64,000 nucleotides of DNA from Homarus americanus (GCF_018991925.1 NW_024756803.1:1-64000); one strand, 5' to 3'. Positions 41,301 through 52,009 are shown, counted from the first letter of the stretch. Numbers and translations are program-made. The notes: generated from the letters alone by a model not told the origin.

Positions 41301-42010
41301 CGGTGTAAATGGAGGCTGGCGGCATACCTGGGAGTATTAAAGGTGTACCTGGAGGTCAGGAGTGTTTTTTGGAGTATCTGAGGAATACCTGGGAGTGTCT
41401 GGAGGTGTACCCAGGAGTGTCTGGAGGAACACCTGGGAGTATAAGTGCTGGTAATCTGGGAGCATCCGGAGATGCACCAGGAGTGCCAGAGGTGTACCTG
41501 GGAGTGTCAGTGGTGTACCTGGGAGGCCAGAGGTGTCTCTGGGAATGTCTGAGGTGTACTTGGGAGTGTATGAGGTGCACCTGGGAGGCCAGGTGTGTAC
41601 CAGGGAGGCCAGACAGCACCTGGGTGAGTGTCAGAGGTGTACCTGGGAGGTCATAGGTGTACCTGGTAATATCAGTGGTGTACCTGGGAGCGTCAGAGGT
41701 GTACCTGACTACCAGTGGAGTACATGGGAGTGTCAGGGCTGGTACTTGGGAGTGTCGTGTGGTGTCTGGGAGTGTCTGGAGGTGCACCTGGCGCCTGAGG
41801 TGAACCTGGGAGTGTCTGAGGTGCGCTGGTGGTCAGGGTGGCAATCTGGCGTCAGCGGTGTACCTGGAAGTGTCAGCGGTGTACCTGGGAGGTCAGGGGC
41901 ATACCTGGGAGACCGGGGTTGCGTACCTTGGAGTGTCATAGGTGTTTTTTAGGAGTATCTGAGGAGCAATTCCGGGAGTTTCGAGGTGTACCTGGGAGTG
42001 TCTGAGGAGG
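41300..42010 (+). repeat. HOR-A tandem pair, third site
   Basis: Anchors lie at about 41,364 and 41,944, about 580 bp apart. Between them are GTATAAGTGCTGGTAATC (a corrupted GTATAAGTGTTGTACC), TGCACCAGGAGTGCCAGAGG, GTGTATGAGG, AGGTGTGTACCAGGGAGG, CCTGGTAATATCAGTGG and GACTACCAGTGGAGTACATG. The order matches the other two pairs. Confidence 0.8.
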
Positions 42011-42179
42011 CTTGAGTGTCTGAGTGTGCACCTGGATTGTCAGAGGTGTTCCTGGAGTGTCAGTGCACCTGCCAGCCAGAGGTGCACCTGGCAAGAGGTG
42101 CACCTGGGAGTGTCTGAGGTGTAACCTGGTAATGCCTCAGCGGTGTCCCCTGGGAGGTCAGAGGTGCATCTGGGAGGGG

Positions 42180-43200
42180 TCAGGAGGTGTACCTGGGAGT
42201 GTCAAGAGGTACCTGGGAGTGTCTGAGGTGTACCTGGAAGTGTCAGAGGAGTACCTGGGAGTGTCAGAGGTGTGTCTGGGAGTGCCAAGGTGCACCTGAG
42301 AGTGTCTGAGGTGTACCTGGGAGTGTCTGAGATGCACCTGGGAGTGTCAGGTGTACTAGGAGTGCCAGAGGAGTACCTGGGAGTGTCAGTGGTGTACCTG
42401 GGAGGTCAGAAGTGAACCTGGGAATGTCTGGAGGTGTACCTGAGGTATGAGGTGTACCTGGGAGGCTGTGTGTACCAGGGAGTGCCAGAGGAGTACCCAT
42501 GAGTGTCAGAGGTGTGTACCTTTGAGTGTCAGAGGTGCACCTGGGAGGTCATAGGTGTACCTGGTAATGTCAGTGGTGTTCCTTGAGTGTCAGAGGTGTA
42601 TCTGGGAGTGTCAGAGGTGTACCTGGGAGTGTCAAGAGTGTACCTGGGAGTGTCTGAGGTACCTGAAGTGTCAGAGGAGTACCTGGGAGTGTCAGAGGTG
42701 TCTGGGAGTGTCAAGGTGCACCTGAGAGTGTCTGAGGTGTACCTGGGAGTGTCTGAGATGTACCTGGCAGTGTCAGCGGTGTACCTGGGAGGTATGAGGT
42801 ACCTGGGAGTGTCAGGTGTACCAGGGAGTGCCAGAGGAGTACCTGGGAGTGTCAGAGGTGCACCTGGGAGGCCAGAGGTGTACCTGGGAGGTCAGCAGGT
42901 GTACATGGTAATGTCAGAGGTGCACTTGGGAGGTCAGGTGTGTACCACGGAGTGCCAGAGGAGTACCTGGGAGTGTCAGAGGTACCTTGGAGGTCAGAGG
43001 TGTACCTGGGAGGCCATAGGTGTACATGGTAATGTCAGAGGTGTACTTGGGAGTGTCAGGTGTACCTGGGAGGTCAGAGGTGTACCTGGGAGTGTCAGGA
43101 GGTACCTGGGAGTGTCTGAGGTGTACCTGGAAGTGTCAGAGGAGTACCTGGGAGTGTCAGGGGAGGTGTCTGGGAGTGTCATGAAGGTACCTGGGAGAGC
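42180..43200 (+). repeat. HOR-H: three tandem copies, about 430-460 bp
   Basis: A block reading GGTACCTGGGAGTGTCTGAG, then a TGGAAGTGTCAGAGGAG (or TGAAGTG) unit, then a GTGTCTGGGAGTG unit, starts near 42,203, 42,632 and 43,097. The first two copies continue into AAGGTGCACCTGAGAGTG; the third reads GTCATGAAGGTACCTGG instead. Intervals of about 430 and 460 bp are close to 21 units. Single copies of the H signature occur elsewhere, but this is the clearest tandem run. Confidence 0.75.
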
Positions 43201-43204
43201 AAGG

Positions 43205-44560
43205 CAGTGTCAGAGGTGTATCTAGGAGTATCAGAGGTGTACCTGGGAGTGTCAGGGGTGTACCTGAGAGTGTCAGGGGTGTAACTGGGAGTGTCGGAGG
43301 TGTAACTGGGAGTGTCAGAGGTGTACCTGGGAGTGTCAGAGGTGTACCTGGGAGTGTCAGAGGTGTACCTGGGAGTGTCAGAGGTGTACCTGGGAGTGTC
43401 AGAGGTGTACCTGGGAGTGTCAGAGGTGTACCGGGTAGTATCATTGGTGTACCTGGGAGTGTCAGAGGTGTATCTGGAAGTATCAGAAGTGAACCAGGGG
43501 GTGTCTAAGGTGTACCTGGGAGTATCGGAGGTGTGCCTGGGAGTATCGGAGGTGTACCTGGGAGTGTCAGAGGTGTACCTGGTAGTATCATTGGTGTACC
43601 TGGGAGTGTCAGAGGTGTATCTGGAAGTGTCAGAGGTGAACCAGGGAGTGTCTGAGATTTACCTGCTAGTATCGGAGGTGTACCTGGGAGTATCGAAGGT
43701 GTTCCTGAGAGTGTCAAAGGTGTATCTGGAAGTGTCAGAGGTGTGCCTGAGAGTATGAGATATGTACCTGGGAGTGTCAGAGGTGTACCTGGATGTGTGA
43801 GAAGTGTACCTGGGAGTGTCAGAGGTGTACCTGGGAGTGTCGGAGGTGTACCTGGGAGTGTCAGAGGTGTGCCTGGGAGTGTCAGAGGTGCACTTGGGAG
43901 TGTCACAGGTGTACCTGGGAGTGTCTGAGGAGTTAATGGGAGTGTCTGAGCTTTACCTGGGAGTGTCTGAGGTGTACCTGGCAGTGTCTGAGGTGTACCT
44001 GGCAGTGTCAGCGGTGTACCTGGGAGTATCATTGGTGTACCTGGAAGTGTCAGGGGTGTACCTGGAAGTGTCAGAGGTGTACCTGAGTGTGTCATTGGTG
44101 TACCTGGGAGTGTCAGAGGTGTACCAGGGAGTGTCAGTGGTGTACCTGGGAGTGTCATTGGTGTACCTGGGAGTGTCAGAGATGTACATGGAAGTTTTAG
44201 GGGTGTACCTGGAAGTGTCAGAGGTGTACCTGGGATTGTCTGAGGTGTACCTGGGATTGTTAGAGGTGTACCTGGGAGTGTCAAGTGTGTAACTGGGAGT
44301 GTCAGGGGTGTACCTGGGAGTGACAGCGGTGTACCTGGGAATGTCAGAGGTGTACCTGTGAGTGTCTGAGGTGTACCTAGGAGTGTCTGAGGTATACCTG
44401 GAAGTGTCTGAGGTGTACATGGAATGTCAGAGGTGTAACTGGGAGTGTCAGATGTGCACCTGGGAATATCGGAGGTGTACCTGGGAATATCGGAGGTGTA
44501 CCTGGGAGTGCCAGAGGTGTACCTGGTAGTGTCGGAGGTGTACCTGGGACCACTGGTGAG
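43205..44560 (+). repeat. Phase-intact repeat core
   Basis: Almost every unit here is exactly 21 bp. Between 43,312 and 43,432 nearly six consecutive units are identical to consensus. Because phase holds, translation is open over long distances: top strand 43,312-43,758 (148 codons) and 43,804-44,292 (162 codons), bottom strand 43,505-44,776 (423 codons). The products are only VSEVYLG-type or LPGTPLT-type heptads, and opposite strands are open at once, which argues against coding. The contrast with the noisy flanks is the striking point. Confidence 0.88.
43436..43729 (+). repeat. 147-bp (7-unit) tandem duplication
   Basis: TAGTATCATTGGTGTACC begins at 43,436 and again at 43,583, 147 bp apart (7 x 21). 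Both copies then carry a GTATCTGGAAGT unit and a GTGAACCAGGG unit in the same places before diverging. In translation this is a 49-residue period marked by VVSLVYLG and later VNQGVS. It is a small higher-order unit inside the clean core. Confidence 0.88.
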
Positions 44561-44739
44561 CATGGGAGTGTCAGGCTGTACTTGGGAGTGCGTCATGGTG
44601 TACCTGGGAGTGTCTGAGGTGTACCTGGGAGTGTCTGAGGGTACCTGGGAGTGTCTGAGGTGTACATGGAGTGTCAGGGGTGTACCTGGCGTCAGCGGTG
44701 TACCTGGAAGTGTCAGGGTGTACCTGGGAGTGTCAGGGG

Positions 44740-45080
44740 TATACCTGAGTATCAAAGGTGTACCTTGGAGTGTCATAGGTGTTTTAGGAGTATCTGAGGA
44801 GTACCTGGGAGTTTCTGGAGGTACCTGGGAGTGTCTGAGGAGTACCTGGGAGTAAGTGTTGGACCTGGGAGCACAGAGAGTGTACCAGAGAGTGCCAGAG
44901 GTGTACCTGGGAGGTTCGGTGGTGTACCTGGGAGTATCAGAGGTGAACCTGGGAATGTCTGAGGTGTACCTGGAGTGGTGAGGTACCTGGGAGTGTCAGG
45001 TGTGTACCAGGGAGTGCCAGAGGAGTACCTGTGAGTGTCAGAGGTGTACACTTGGAGTGTCAGGAGGTGTACCTGGGAGT
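44740..45080 (+). repeat. HOR-A single copy
   Basis: The lead-in GGGGTATACC, then AGTATCAAAGG and TACCTTGGAG, reaches the anchor near 44,780 (GTGTTTTAGGAGTATC). It is followed by a GTAAGTGTTGGACC unit, a CCAGAGAGTGCCAGAGG unit and CAGGTGTGTACCAGGGAG. It leads directly into the F+B composite. Confidence 0.75.
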
Positions 45081-45500
45081 GTCATAGGTGTACCTGGTAA
45101 TGTCAGTGGTGTTCCTGGAGTGTCAGAGGTGTATCTGGGAGCGTGGCTGGTCTCTGGGAGTGTCAGAGGTGTATCTGGAAGTGTCAGAGGTGTATCTGGG
45201 AGTGTCGAGATGTACCTGGGAGTGTCTGAGGTGTATCTTGAAGTGTCAGAGGTGTACCTGGGAATATCAGTGGTGTACCTGGGAGTGTCTGAGGTGTACC
45301 TGGGAGTGTCTGAGGTGTACCTGGGAGTGTCTGAGGTGTACATTGAGTGTGAGAGGTGTACCTGGCAGTGCTGAGCGGTGTACCTGGGAGCGCCAGTGGT
45401 ACCTGGGAGTGTCATGGTACCTGGGAGTTTCAGAGGCATGACCGGGAGTATCAGAGGTGTACCTGTGAGAGTCAGAGGTATACCTGGGAGTGTCTGAGGT
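45080..45500 (+). repeat. F+B composite block, copy 2
   Basis: The order is GGTGTACCTGGTAATGTCAG, GTATCTGGGAG, GTATCTGGAAGTGTCAGAGG, GGTGTATCTTGAAGTGTC near 45,234, AATATCAGTGGTGTACC, TGTCTGAGG units, and a GAGAGTCAGAGGTATACC unit. It matches 27,845-28,280 in order, with small indels. Confidence 0.75.
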
Positions 45501-46300
45501 GTACCTGGCAGTGTCTGAGGTGTACCTGGCAGTGTCAGCGGTGTACCTGGGAGTGTCAGCGGTGAACCTGGGAGTGTCAGCGGTGTACCTGGGAGTTTCA
45601 GAGGTATACCTGGGATTATTAGAGGTGTACCTGGGAGAGTCAGAGGTACCTGGGAGTGTCTGAGGTGTACCTGGCAGTGTCTGAGGTGCACCTGGCAGTG
45701 TGGCGGTGTACGTGGGAGTGTCGGGGGTGTACCTGGGAGTGTCAGAGGTGTACCTGGGAGTGTCAGAGGTGTACCTGGGAGCCTGGAGGTGTACCTGGGA
45801 GTGTGAGAGGTGTACCTGGGAGTGTCAGAGGCTTTACCTGGGAGTGTCTGAGGCGTACCTGGCAGTGTCTGAGGTGCACCTGGCAGTGTCAGCGGTGTAC
45901 CTGGGCGTGTCTGAGGTGTATCTGGCAGTGTCTGAAATGTACCTGGGAGTGTCAGGGGTATACCTGGGAGTATCAAAGGTGTACCTTGGAGTGTGAGAGG
46001 TGTTTTTGGGAGTATCTGAGGAGTACCTGGGAGTGTCTGAGGTGTACCTGGGAGTGTCTGAGGAGTACCTGGAGTGTCTGAGGTGTACCTGGAAGTGTCT
46101 GAGGAGTACCTGGGAGTGGTGTTGGACCTGAGTATCAGAGATTGCCAGAGAGTGCCAGAGGTACCTGGGAGTGTCAGTGGTACCTGGGAGTGCTGGGAGG
46201 TGTACCTGGGAATGTCTGAGGTGTACCTGGGAGGCGAGGAGGTGTACCTGGGATTGTCCGGTGTGTACCAGGGAGTGTCAGAGGAGTACCTGGGAGTGTC
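45500..46300 (+). repeat. B signature, B' element and HOR-A anchor in series
   Basis: A B signature lies near 45,611. A B' element follows at about 45,845-45,945 (GGCGTACC and GGGCGTGTCTGAGG, then CTGAAATGTACC), then GGGGTATACCTGGGAGTATC and the HOR-A anchor near 46,001. This is a readable example of the B'-to-A order seen repeatedly in the array. Confidence 0.75.
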
Positions 46301-46374
46301 AGAGGTGTACCTTGAGTGTCAGAGGTGTACCTGGGAGTGTCCATAGGTGTAACTGGGAGTGTCACAGGTTTACC

Positions 46375-46840
46375 TGGTAATGTCAGTGGTGTACCTGGGA
46401 GTGCAGAGGTGTACCTGGGAGTGTCATAGGTTTACCTGGTAATGTCAGTGGTGTACCTGGGAGTGTCAGAGGTGTATCTGGAGTGCTGGTGTCCCTGGGA
46501 GGTTGGGGAGGTGTATCTGGAAGTGTCAGAGGTGTATCTGGGAGTGTCAGAGGTGAACCTGGGAGTGTCTGAGGTGTATCTTTGGACAGAGTTGTATCTG
46601 GGAGTATCAGTGGTGTACCTGGAGTGTCTGAGGTGTACCTGGGAGTGTCTGAGGTACCTGGGAGTGTCTGAGGTGTACATGGAGTGTGAGAGGTGCACCT
46701 GGCAGTTTCTGGAAGGGTACCTGGGAGGCTCAGGGGTGTACCTGGGAGTGTCAGGCGGTGTACCTGGGAGTTTCAGGAGGCATACCTGGGAGTATCAGAG
46801 GTACCTGTGAGAGTCAGAGGTATACCTGGGAGTGTCTGAG
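46375..46840 (+). repeat. F+B composite block, copy 3
   Basis: The block begins with CCTGGTAATGTCAGTGG, repeated near 46,436, then GTATCTGG units and a damaged F unit (GGTGTATCTTTGGACAG). AGTATCAGTGGTGTACC, TGTCTGAGG units, GTACATGGAGTGTGAGAGG and a GAGAGTCAGAGGTATACC unit follow. It is more damaged than copies 1 and 2. Confidence 0.7.
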
Positions 46841-47790
46841 GGGTACCTGGCAGTGTCTGAGGTACCTGGCAGTGTCAGCGGTGTACCTGGGAGTGCAGAG
46901 ATGTACCTGGAGTGTCAGAGGTGTACCTGGGAGTGTCAGGGGTGTACCTGGGAGTGTCAGAGGTGTACTGGGAGTGTCTAGAGTGCACCTGGGAGTGTCT
47001 GAGGTGTACCTGGGAGTGTCAGAGGAGTACCTGGGAGTGTCAGAGGTGTATCTGGGAGTGTCTGGGGTGTCCCTGGGAGTGTCAGAGGTGTACCTGGGTG
47101 TCAGAGGTGTACCTGGGAGTGTCGGAGGTGTACCTGAGAGTGTGAGGGGTGTACCTGGTAGTGTCAGGGGTGTACCTGGGAGTGTCACAGGTGTACCTGG
47201 GAGTGTCTGAGGTGCACTGGGAGTGTTCAGAGGTGTACCTGGGAGTGTCTGAGGTGTACCTGGGAGTGTCAGTGGTGTACCTGGGAGTGACAGAGGTGTT
47301 CCTCGGAGTGTCGAGGTGTACCTGGGAGGTCAGACGAACACCTGGGAGCATCAGAGGAGTACCTTTGTGTGTCAGGAGGTGTACCTGGGAGTGCTGGGAG
47401 GTGAACCTGGGAGGTCAGGGGTGTACCTGGGAGTGCCTGGGCTGAGTTATACCTGGGAGTGTCAGAGGTGTACCTTGGAGTATCGGAGGTGTACCTGAGA
47501 GTGTAAGGTGTACCTGGGAGTGTCAGGGGTGTACCTGGGAGTGTCAGAGGTGTACCTGGGAGTGTCTGAGGTGTACCTGGGAATGTCCAGAGGTGTGACC
47601 TGGGAGTGTCTGAGGTGTACCTGGGAGTGCTGGGGTGTACCTTGGGAATGACAGAGGTGTTCCTCGGAGTGTCAGAGGTGTACCTGGGAGTGTCAGACGA
47701 GTACCTGGGAGCACTCGGTGGAGTACCTTGTGTGTCAGAGGTGTACCTGGGAGGTCAGAGGTGAACCTGGGAGTGCTGAGGGGTGTACCT
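46840..47790 (+). repeat. D signature then two C cassettes
   Basis: A D signature lies near 47,065. C signatures (GAGTACCTTTGTGTGTCAG or close) lie near 47,360 and 47,727. Each is preceded by GACAGAGGTGTTCCTCGGAG and a CAGACGA unit and followed by a GGTGAACCTGGGAG unit. The C signature becomes the dominant landmark from here to the right edge. Confidence 0.78.
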
Positions 47791-47795
47791 GGGAG

Positions 47796-48160
47796 TGTCA
47801 TTGTTGTACCTGGGAGTGTCAGAGGTTTACCTGGGAGTATCGGAGGTGTACCTGCCAGTGTCAGAGGTGTACCTGGCAGTGTTAGAGGTGTACCTGGGAG
47901 TGTCAGGGGTTTACCTGGGAGTGTCGGAGGTGTACATGGAAGTGTTGGAGGTGTACCTGGGAGTGTCTGAGGTGTACCTGGGAGTGTCTGGGGTGTCCCT
48001 GGGAGTGTCAGAGGTGTTCCTGGGTGTCAGAGGTGAACCTGGGAGTGTCAGTGGTGTACCTGGGAGCGACAGCGGTGTTCCTCGGAGTGTCAGAGGTGTA
48101 CCTGGAGTGTCACACGAATACCTGGGAGCATCAGAGGAGTACCTTTGTGTGTCAGAGGTG
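47796..48160 (+). repeat. G block, copy 1 (long-range duplicated)
   Basis: In order: GTCATTGTTGTACCTGGG, GTACCTGCCAGTGTCAGAGG, GGCAGTGTTAGAGG, GGTGTACATGGAAGTGTTGG, the D signature, TTCCTGGGTGTCAGAGG, GAGCGACAGCGGTGTTCC, CACACGAATACCTGGG at about 48,111, and the C signature. The same order recurs about 4.2 kb away at 52,010-52,370 and, partly, near 58.2-58.6 and 62.85-63.06 kb. Confidence 0.85.
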
Positions 48161-48499
48161 TACCTGGGAGTGTCAGAGGTGAACCTGGGAGTGCAGGGGT
48201 GTACCTGGGAGTGTCCATTGTTGTACCTGGGAGTGTCAGAGGTGTACCTGGGAGTATCGGAGATGTACCTGACAGTGTTTGAGGTGTACCTTGGCAGTGT
48301 TAGAGGTTTACCTGGGAGTGTTCGAGGTGTACCTGGGATTGTCAGAGGTGTTCCTGGGAGTGTCAGAGTGTACCTGCCAGTGTCAGAGGTGTGCACTGGC
48401 AGTCAAAGAGGCGTATTTGCCAGTGTCAGAGGTGTAACTGGCAGTGTTAGAGGTGTACCTGGGAGTGTCTGAGGTGTACCTGGATTGTCAGAGGTGTAC

Positions 48500-49780
48500 C
48501 TGGGAGGTCAGAGGCGTACCTGGGCGTGTCTGAGGTGTACCTGGCAGTGTCTGAAATGTACCTGGCAGTGTCAGTGGTGTACCTGGGAATGTCAGGGGTA
48601 TACCTGGGAGTATCAAAGGTTGTACCTTGGAGTGTCGGTGTTTTGGGAGTATCTGAGGAGTACCTGGGAGTGTCTGAGGTGTACCTTGGAGTGTCTGAGG
48701 TGTATATGGAGTGTTAGAGGTGTACCTGGCAGTGTCAGCGGTGTACCTGGAAGTGTCAGCGGTGTACCTGGGAATGTCAGGGGTATACCTGGGAGTATCA
48801 AAGGTTGTACCTTGGAGTGTCAGAGGTGTTTTTGGGAGTATCTGAGGAGTACCTGGGAGTGTCTGAGGTGTACCTGGGAGTGTTTGAGGAGTACCTGGGA
48901 GTGTAAGTGTTGTACCTGGGAGTATCAGAGAAGTACCAGGGAGTGCCAGAGGTGTACCTGGGAGTGTCAGTGGTGTACCTGGGAGGTCAGGAGGTGTACC
49001 TGGAATGTCTGAGGTGTACCTGGGAGTGTATGAGGTGTACCTGGGAGTGTCAGGTGTGTACCAGAGAGCGTCGAGGAGTACCTGGGAGTGTCAGAGGTGT
49101 AACTGGAGTATCAGAGATGTACCTGGAAGTGTCGAGGTGTACTGGGAGTGTCAGAGGTGTACCTGGGAGGCTGGGAGGTGTTCCTGGGAGTGTCAGAGGT
49201 GTACCTGGGACTGTCAGAGGAGTACCGGGAGGTCAGGGGTGTACCTGGAAGTGTCAGTGGTGTACCTGGGAGTGTCTGAGGTGTACCTTGGAGTGTCTGA
49301 GGTGTACCTGGGAGTGTCTGAGGTGCATGCGGAGTGTTAGGAGGTGTACCTGGCAGTGTCAGGCGGTGTACCTGGAAGTGTCATGGTGTACCTGGGAATG
49401 TCAGGGGTATACCTGGGAGTATCAAAGGTTGTACCTTGGAGGTCAGAGGTGTTTTGGGAGTATCTGAGGAGTACCTGGGAGTGTCTGAGGTACCTGGGAG
49501 TGTTTGAGGAGTACCTGGGAGTGTAAGTGTTGTACCTGGGAGCATCAGAGAAGTACCAGGAGTGCCAGAGGTGTACCTGGGAGTGCTGGGGTGGTGTACC
49601 TGGGAGTGTCAGAGGTGTACCTGGGAATGTCTGAGGTGTACCTGGGAGCGTATGAGGTGTACCTGGGATGTCAGGTGTGTACCAGAGAGTGTCAGAGGAG
49701 TACCTGCGAGTGTCAGAGGTGTAACTGGGAGTATCAGAGATGTACCTGAAGTGTCAGAGGCACCTGGGAGGTCAGAGGTG
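48500..49780 (+). repeat. B' element and three HOR-A anchors
   Basis: B' near 48,510 leads through CTGAAATGTACC and GGGGTATACC to anchors near 48,640, 48,828 and 49,450. The first interval is about 188 bp (about 9 units), so this HOR-A copy is internally deleted relative to the roughly 588-bp form. The second is about 620 bp. GTGTAAGTGTTGTACC and CAGAGAAGTACCAGG mark the interior in both later copies. Confidence 0.8.
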
Positions 49781-49914
49781 TACCTGGGAGTGTCAGAGGT
49801 GTTCCTGGGAGGTCAGAGGTACCTGGGAGTGTCTGGCGTGTACCTGGGAGTGTCTGAGGTGTACCTGGGAGTGTCAGGGGTGTACCTGGGAGTGTCAGAA
49901 GTGTACCTGGGAGT

Positions 49915-50445
49915 GTCAGACGAATACCTGGGAGCATCAGAGGAGTATCTTTGTGTGTTAGAGGTGTACCTGGGAGTGTCAGAGGTGAACCTGGGAGTGT
50001 CTGGGGTGTACCTGGAAGTGTCATAGGTGTGCCTGGGAGTGCTGGGAGGTACCTTGGGAGAGGCAGATGGTGTACCTGGGAGTGTGAGTGGTGTACCTGG
50101 AAATGTCAGAGGTGTACCTGGGAGTGTCTGAGGTGTACCTGGTAGTGTATGAGGTGTACCTGGGAGGCTGGTGGGTACCAGGGAGTGTCAGAGGAGTACC
50201 TGGGAGTTTCAGAGGTGTACCTGGGAGTGTCAGAGGTGTACCTGGCAGTGTCAAACGTGTACCTGGCATTGTCAGAGGTGTACCTGGGACTGTCTGAGGT
50301 GTAGCTGGGACTGTCATTGGTGTCCGTGGGAGTGTTGGGTGTACCTGGGAGTGACAGACGTGTTCCCGGGAGTGTCAGAGGTGTACGATGGGAGTGTCAG
50401 ACGAGTACCTGGGAGCATCAGAGGAGTACCTTTGTGTGTCAGAGG
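49915..50445 (+). repeat. C-E-C cassette, copy 1
   Basis: C (about 49,946), then E: GCAGATGGTGTACC, GGAAATGTCAGAGG, GGTAGTGTATGAGG, GGGTACCAGGGAGTGTC, GTCAAACGTGTACCTGG, CATTGGTGTCCGTGGGAG (about 50,315-50,332), GACAGACGTGTTCCCGG, GTACGATGGGAG (about 50,386), then C again (about 50,427). Four copies of this order are present in 47-64 kb; this one is the cleanest. Confidence 0.85.
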
Positions 50446-51060
50446 TGTACCTGGGAGTGTCAGAGGTGAAACTGGAGTGTCAGGGGTGTACCTGGAGTGT
50501 CAGTGTTGTACCTGGGAGGCTCGGAGGTGTACCTGGGAGTATCGGAGGTGACCTGCCAGTGTCAGAGGTTTACCTGGCAGTGTCAGAGGTGTACCTGCCA
50601 GTGTCTGAGGTGTACCTGGCAGTGCAGAGGTGTACCTGGGTGTCTGGGGTGTACCTGGGATTGTCAGAGGTGTTCGGGAGCGTCAGAGGTGTACCTGCCA
50701 GTGTCAGCGGTGTACCTGGCAGTGTTAGAGGTGTACCTGGGAGTGTCTGAGGTGTACCTGGGATTGTCAGAGGTGTACCTGGGAGTGTCAGAGGTGTACC
50801 TGGGAGTGTCTGAGGTGTACCTGGGAGTGTTAGAGGAGTACCTGGGAGTGTCAGACGTGTACCTGGGAGTATCGGAGGTGTACCTGGGAGTTTCGGAGGT
50901 GTAACATGGAGTGTCAGAGGTGTACCTAGGAGTGTCAGAGGTGTACCTGGGAGTGTCTGAGGTGTACCTGTGAGTGCTGGTGAGTACCTGGGAGTGTCAG
51001 ACGTGTACCTGGGAGTATCGGAGGTGTACCTGGGAGTTTGAAGGTGTACATGGGAGTGTT
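50445..51060 (+). repeat. CCTGCCAGTG / CCTGGCAGTG alternating run
   Basis: Units ending CCTGCCAGTGTC and CCTGGCAGTG(TC/TT) alternate with ordinary units, together with CTGGGATTGTCAGAGG units. Phase is well kept from about 50,388 to 50,904, giving overlapping open frames of 120 and 135 codons that are repeat translation only. The same run follows C cassettes near 52,475, 54,712, 57,414, 59,690, 61,107-61,445 and 63,040. Confidence 0.75.
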
Positions 51061-51099
51061 AGGAGGTGTACCTAGGAGTGTCAGAGGTGTACCTGGGAG

Positions 51100-51760
51100 T
51101 GTCTGAGGCGTACCTGGGCGTGTCTGAGGTGTACCTGGCAGTGTCTGAAATGTTCCTGGCAGTGTCAGTGGTGTACCTGGGAGTGTCATGGTGTACCTGG
51201 GAGTGTCAGAGGTACCTGGGATCACAGAGGAGTACCGGGGGAGCGTCAGGGTGGCACCTGGAAGTGTCAGTGGTGTACCTGGGAGTGTCTGAGGTGTACC
51301 TTGGAGTGTCTGAGGTGTACCTGGGAGTGTCTGAGGTATATGGAGTGTTAGAGGTGTACCTGGCAGTGTCAGTGGTGTACCTGGAAGTGTCAGGGGGTGT
51401 ACCTGGGAGTGTCAGGGGTATCTGGGAGTATCAAAGGTTGTACCTGGAGGTGTCAGAGGTGTTTTTGGGAGTATCTGAGGAGTACCTGGGTGTGTCTGAG
51501 GTGTACCTGGGAGTGTTTGAGGAGTACCTGGGAGGTAAGGTTGTACCTGGGAGTATCAGGAGAAGTACCAGGGAGTGCCAGAGGTACCTGGGAGTGTCAG
51601 TGGTGTCCTGGGAGGTCAGAGGTGACCTGGGAATGTCTGAGGTGACCTGGGAGGTATGAGGTACCTGGGAGTGTCAGGTGGTACCAGAGAGTGTCAGAGG
51701 AGTACCTGGAGTGTCAGAGGTGTAACTGGGAGTATCAGAGATGTACCTGGAAGTGTCAAG
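51100..51760 (+). repeat. B' element and HOR-A copy
   Basis: B' near 51,110 is followed by CTGAAATGTTCC and, after other units, AGTATCAAAGGTTGTACC and the anchor near 51,460. GTACCAGGGAGTGCCAGAGG and AGAGAGTGTCAGAGGAG follow. The interior resembles the 48.8-49.8 kb copies, including the extra T of AAGGTTGTACC. Confidence 0.75.
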
Positions 51761-52009
51761 GTGTACCTGGGAGGTCAGAGGTGTACCTGGGAGTGTCAGG
51801 GGTGTACCTGGGAGTGTCAGAGGTACTTGGAGTGTCTGAGGTGTACCTGGGAGTGTCAGTGGTACCTGGGAATGACAGAGGTGTCTCGGAGTGTCAGAGG
51901 TACCTGGGAGTGTCAGACGATACCTGGGAGCATCAGTGAGTACCTTTGTGTGTCAGGAGGTGTACCTGGGAGTGTCAGAGGTGAACCTGGGAGGTCAGGG
52001 GTGTACCTG

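Noticed and set aside
43505..44776. 423-codon bottom-strand open frame (PGTPLTL-type repeats) as a mucin- or collagen-like protein
   Set aside because: The top strand is open over the same DNA in other frames. There is no signal peptide, no unique termini and no splice context. It coincides exactly with the clean-phase part of the array.
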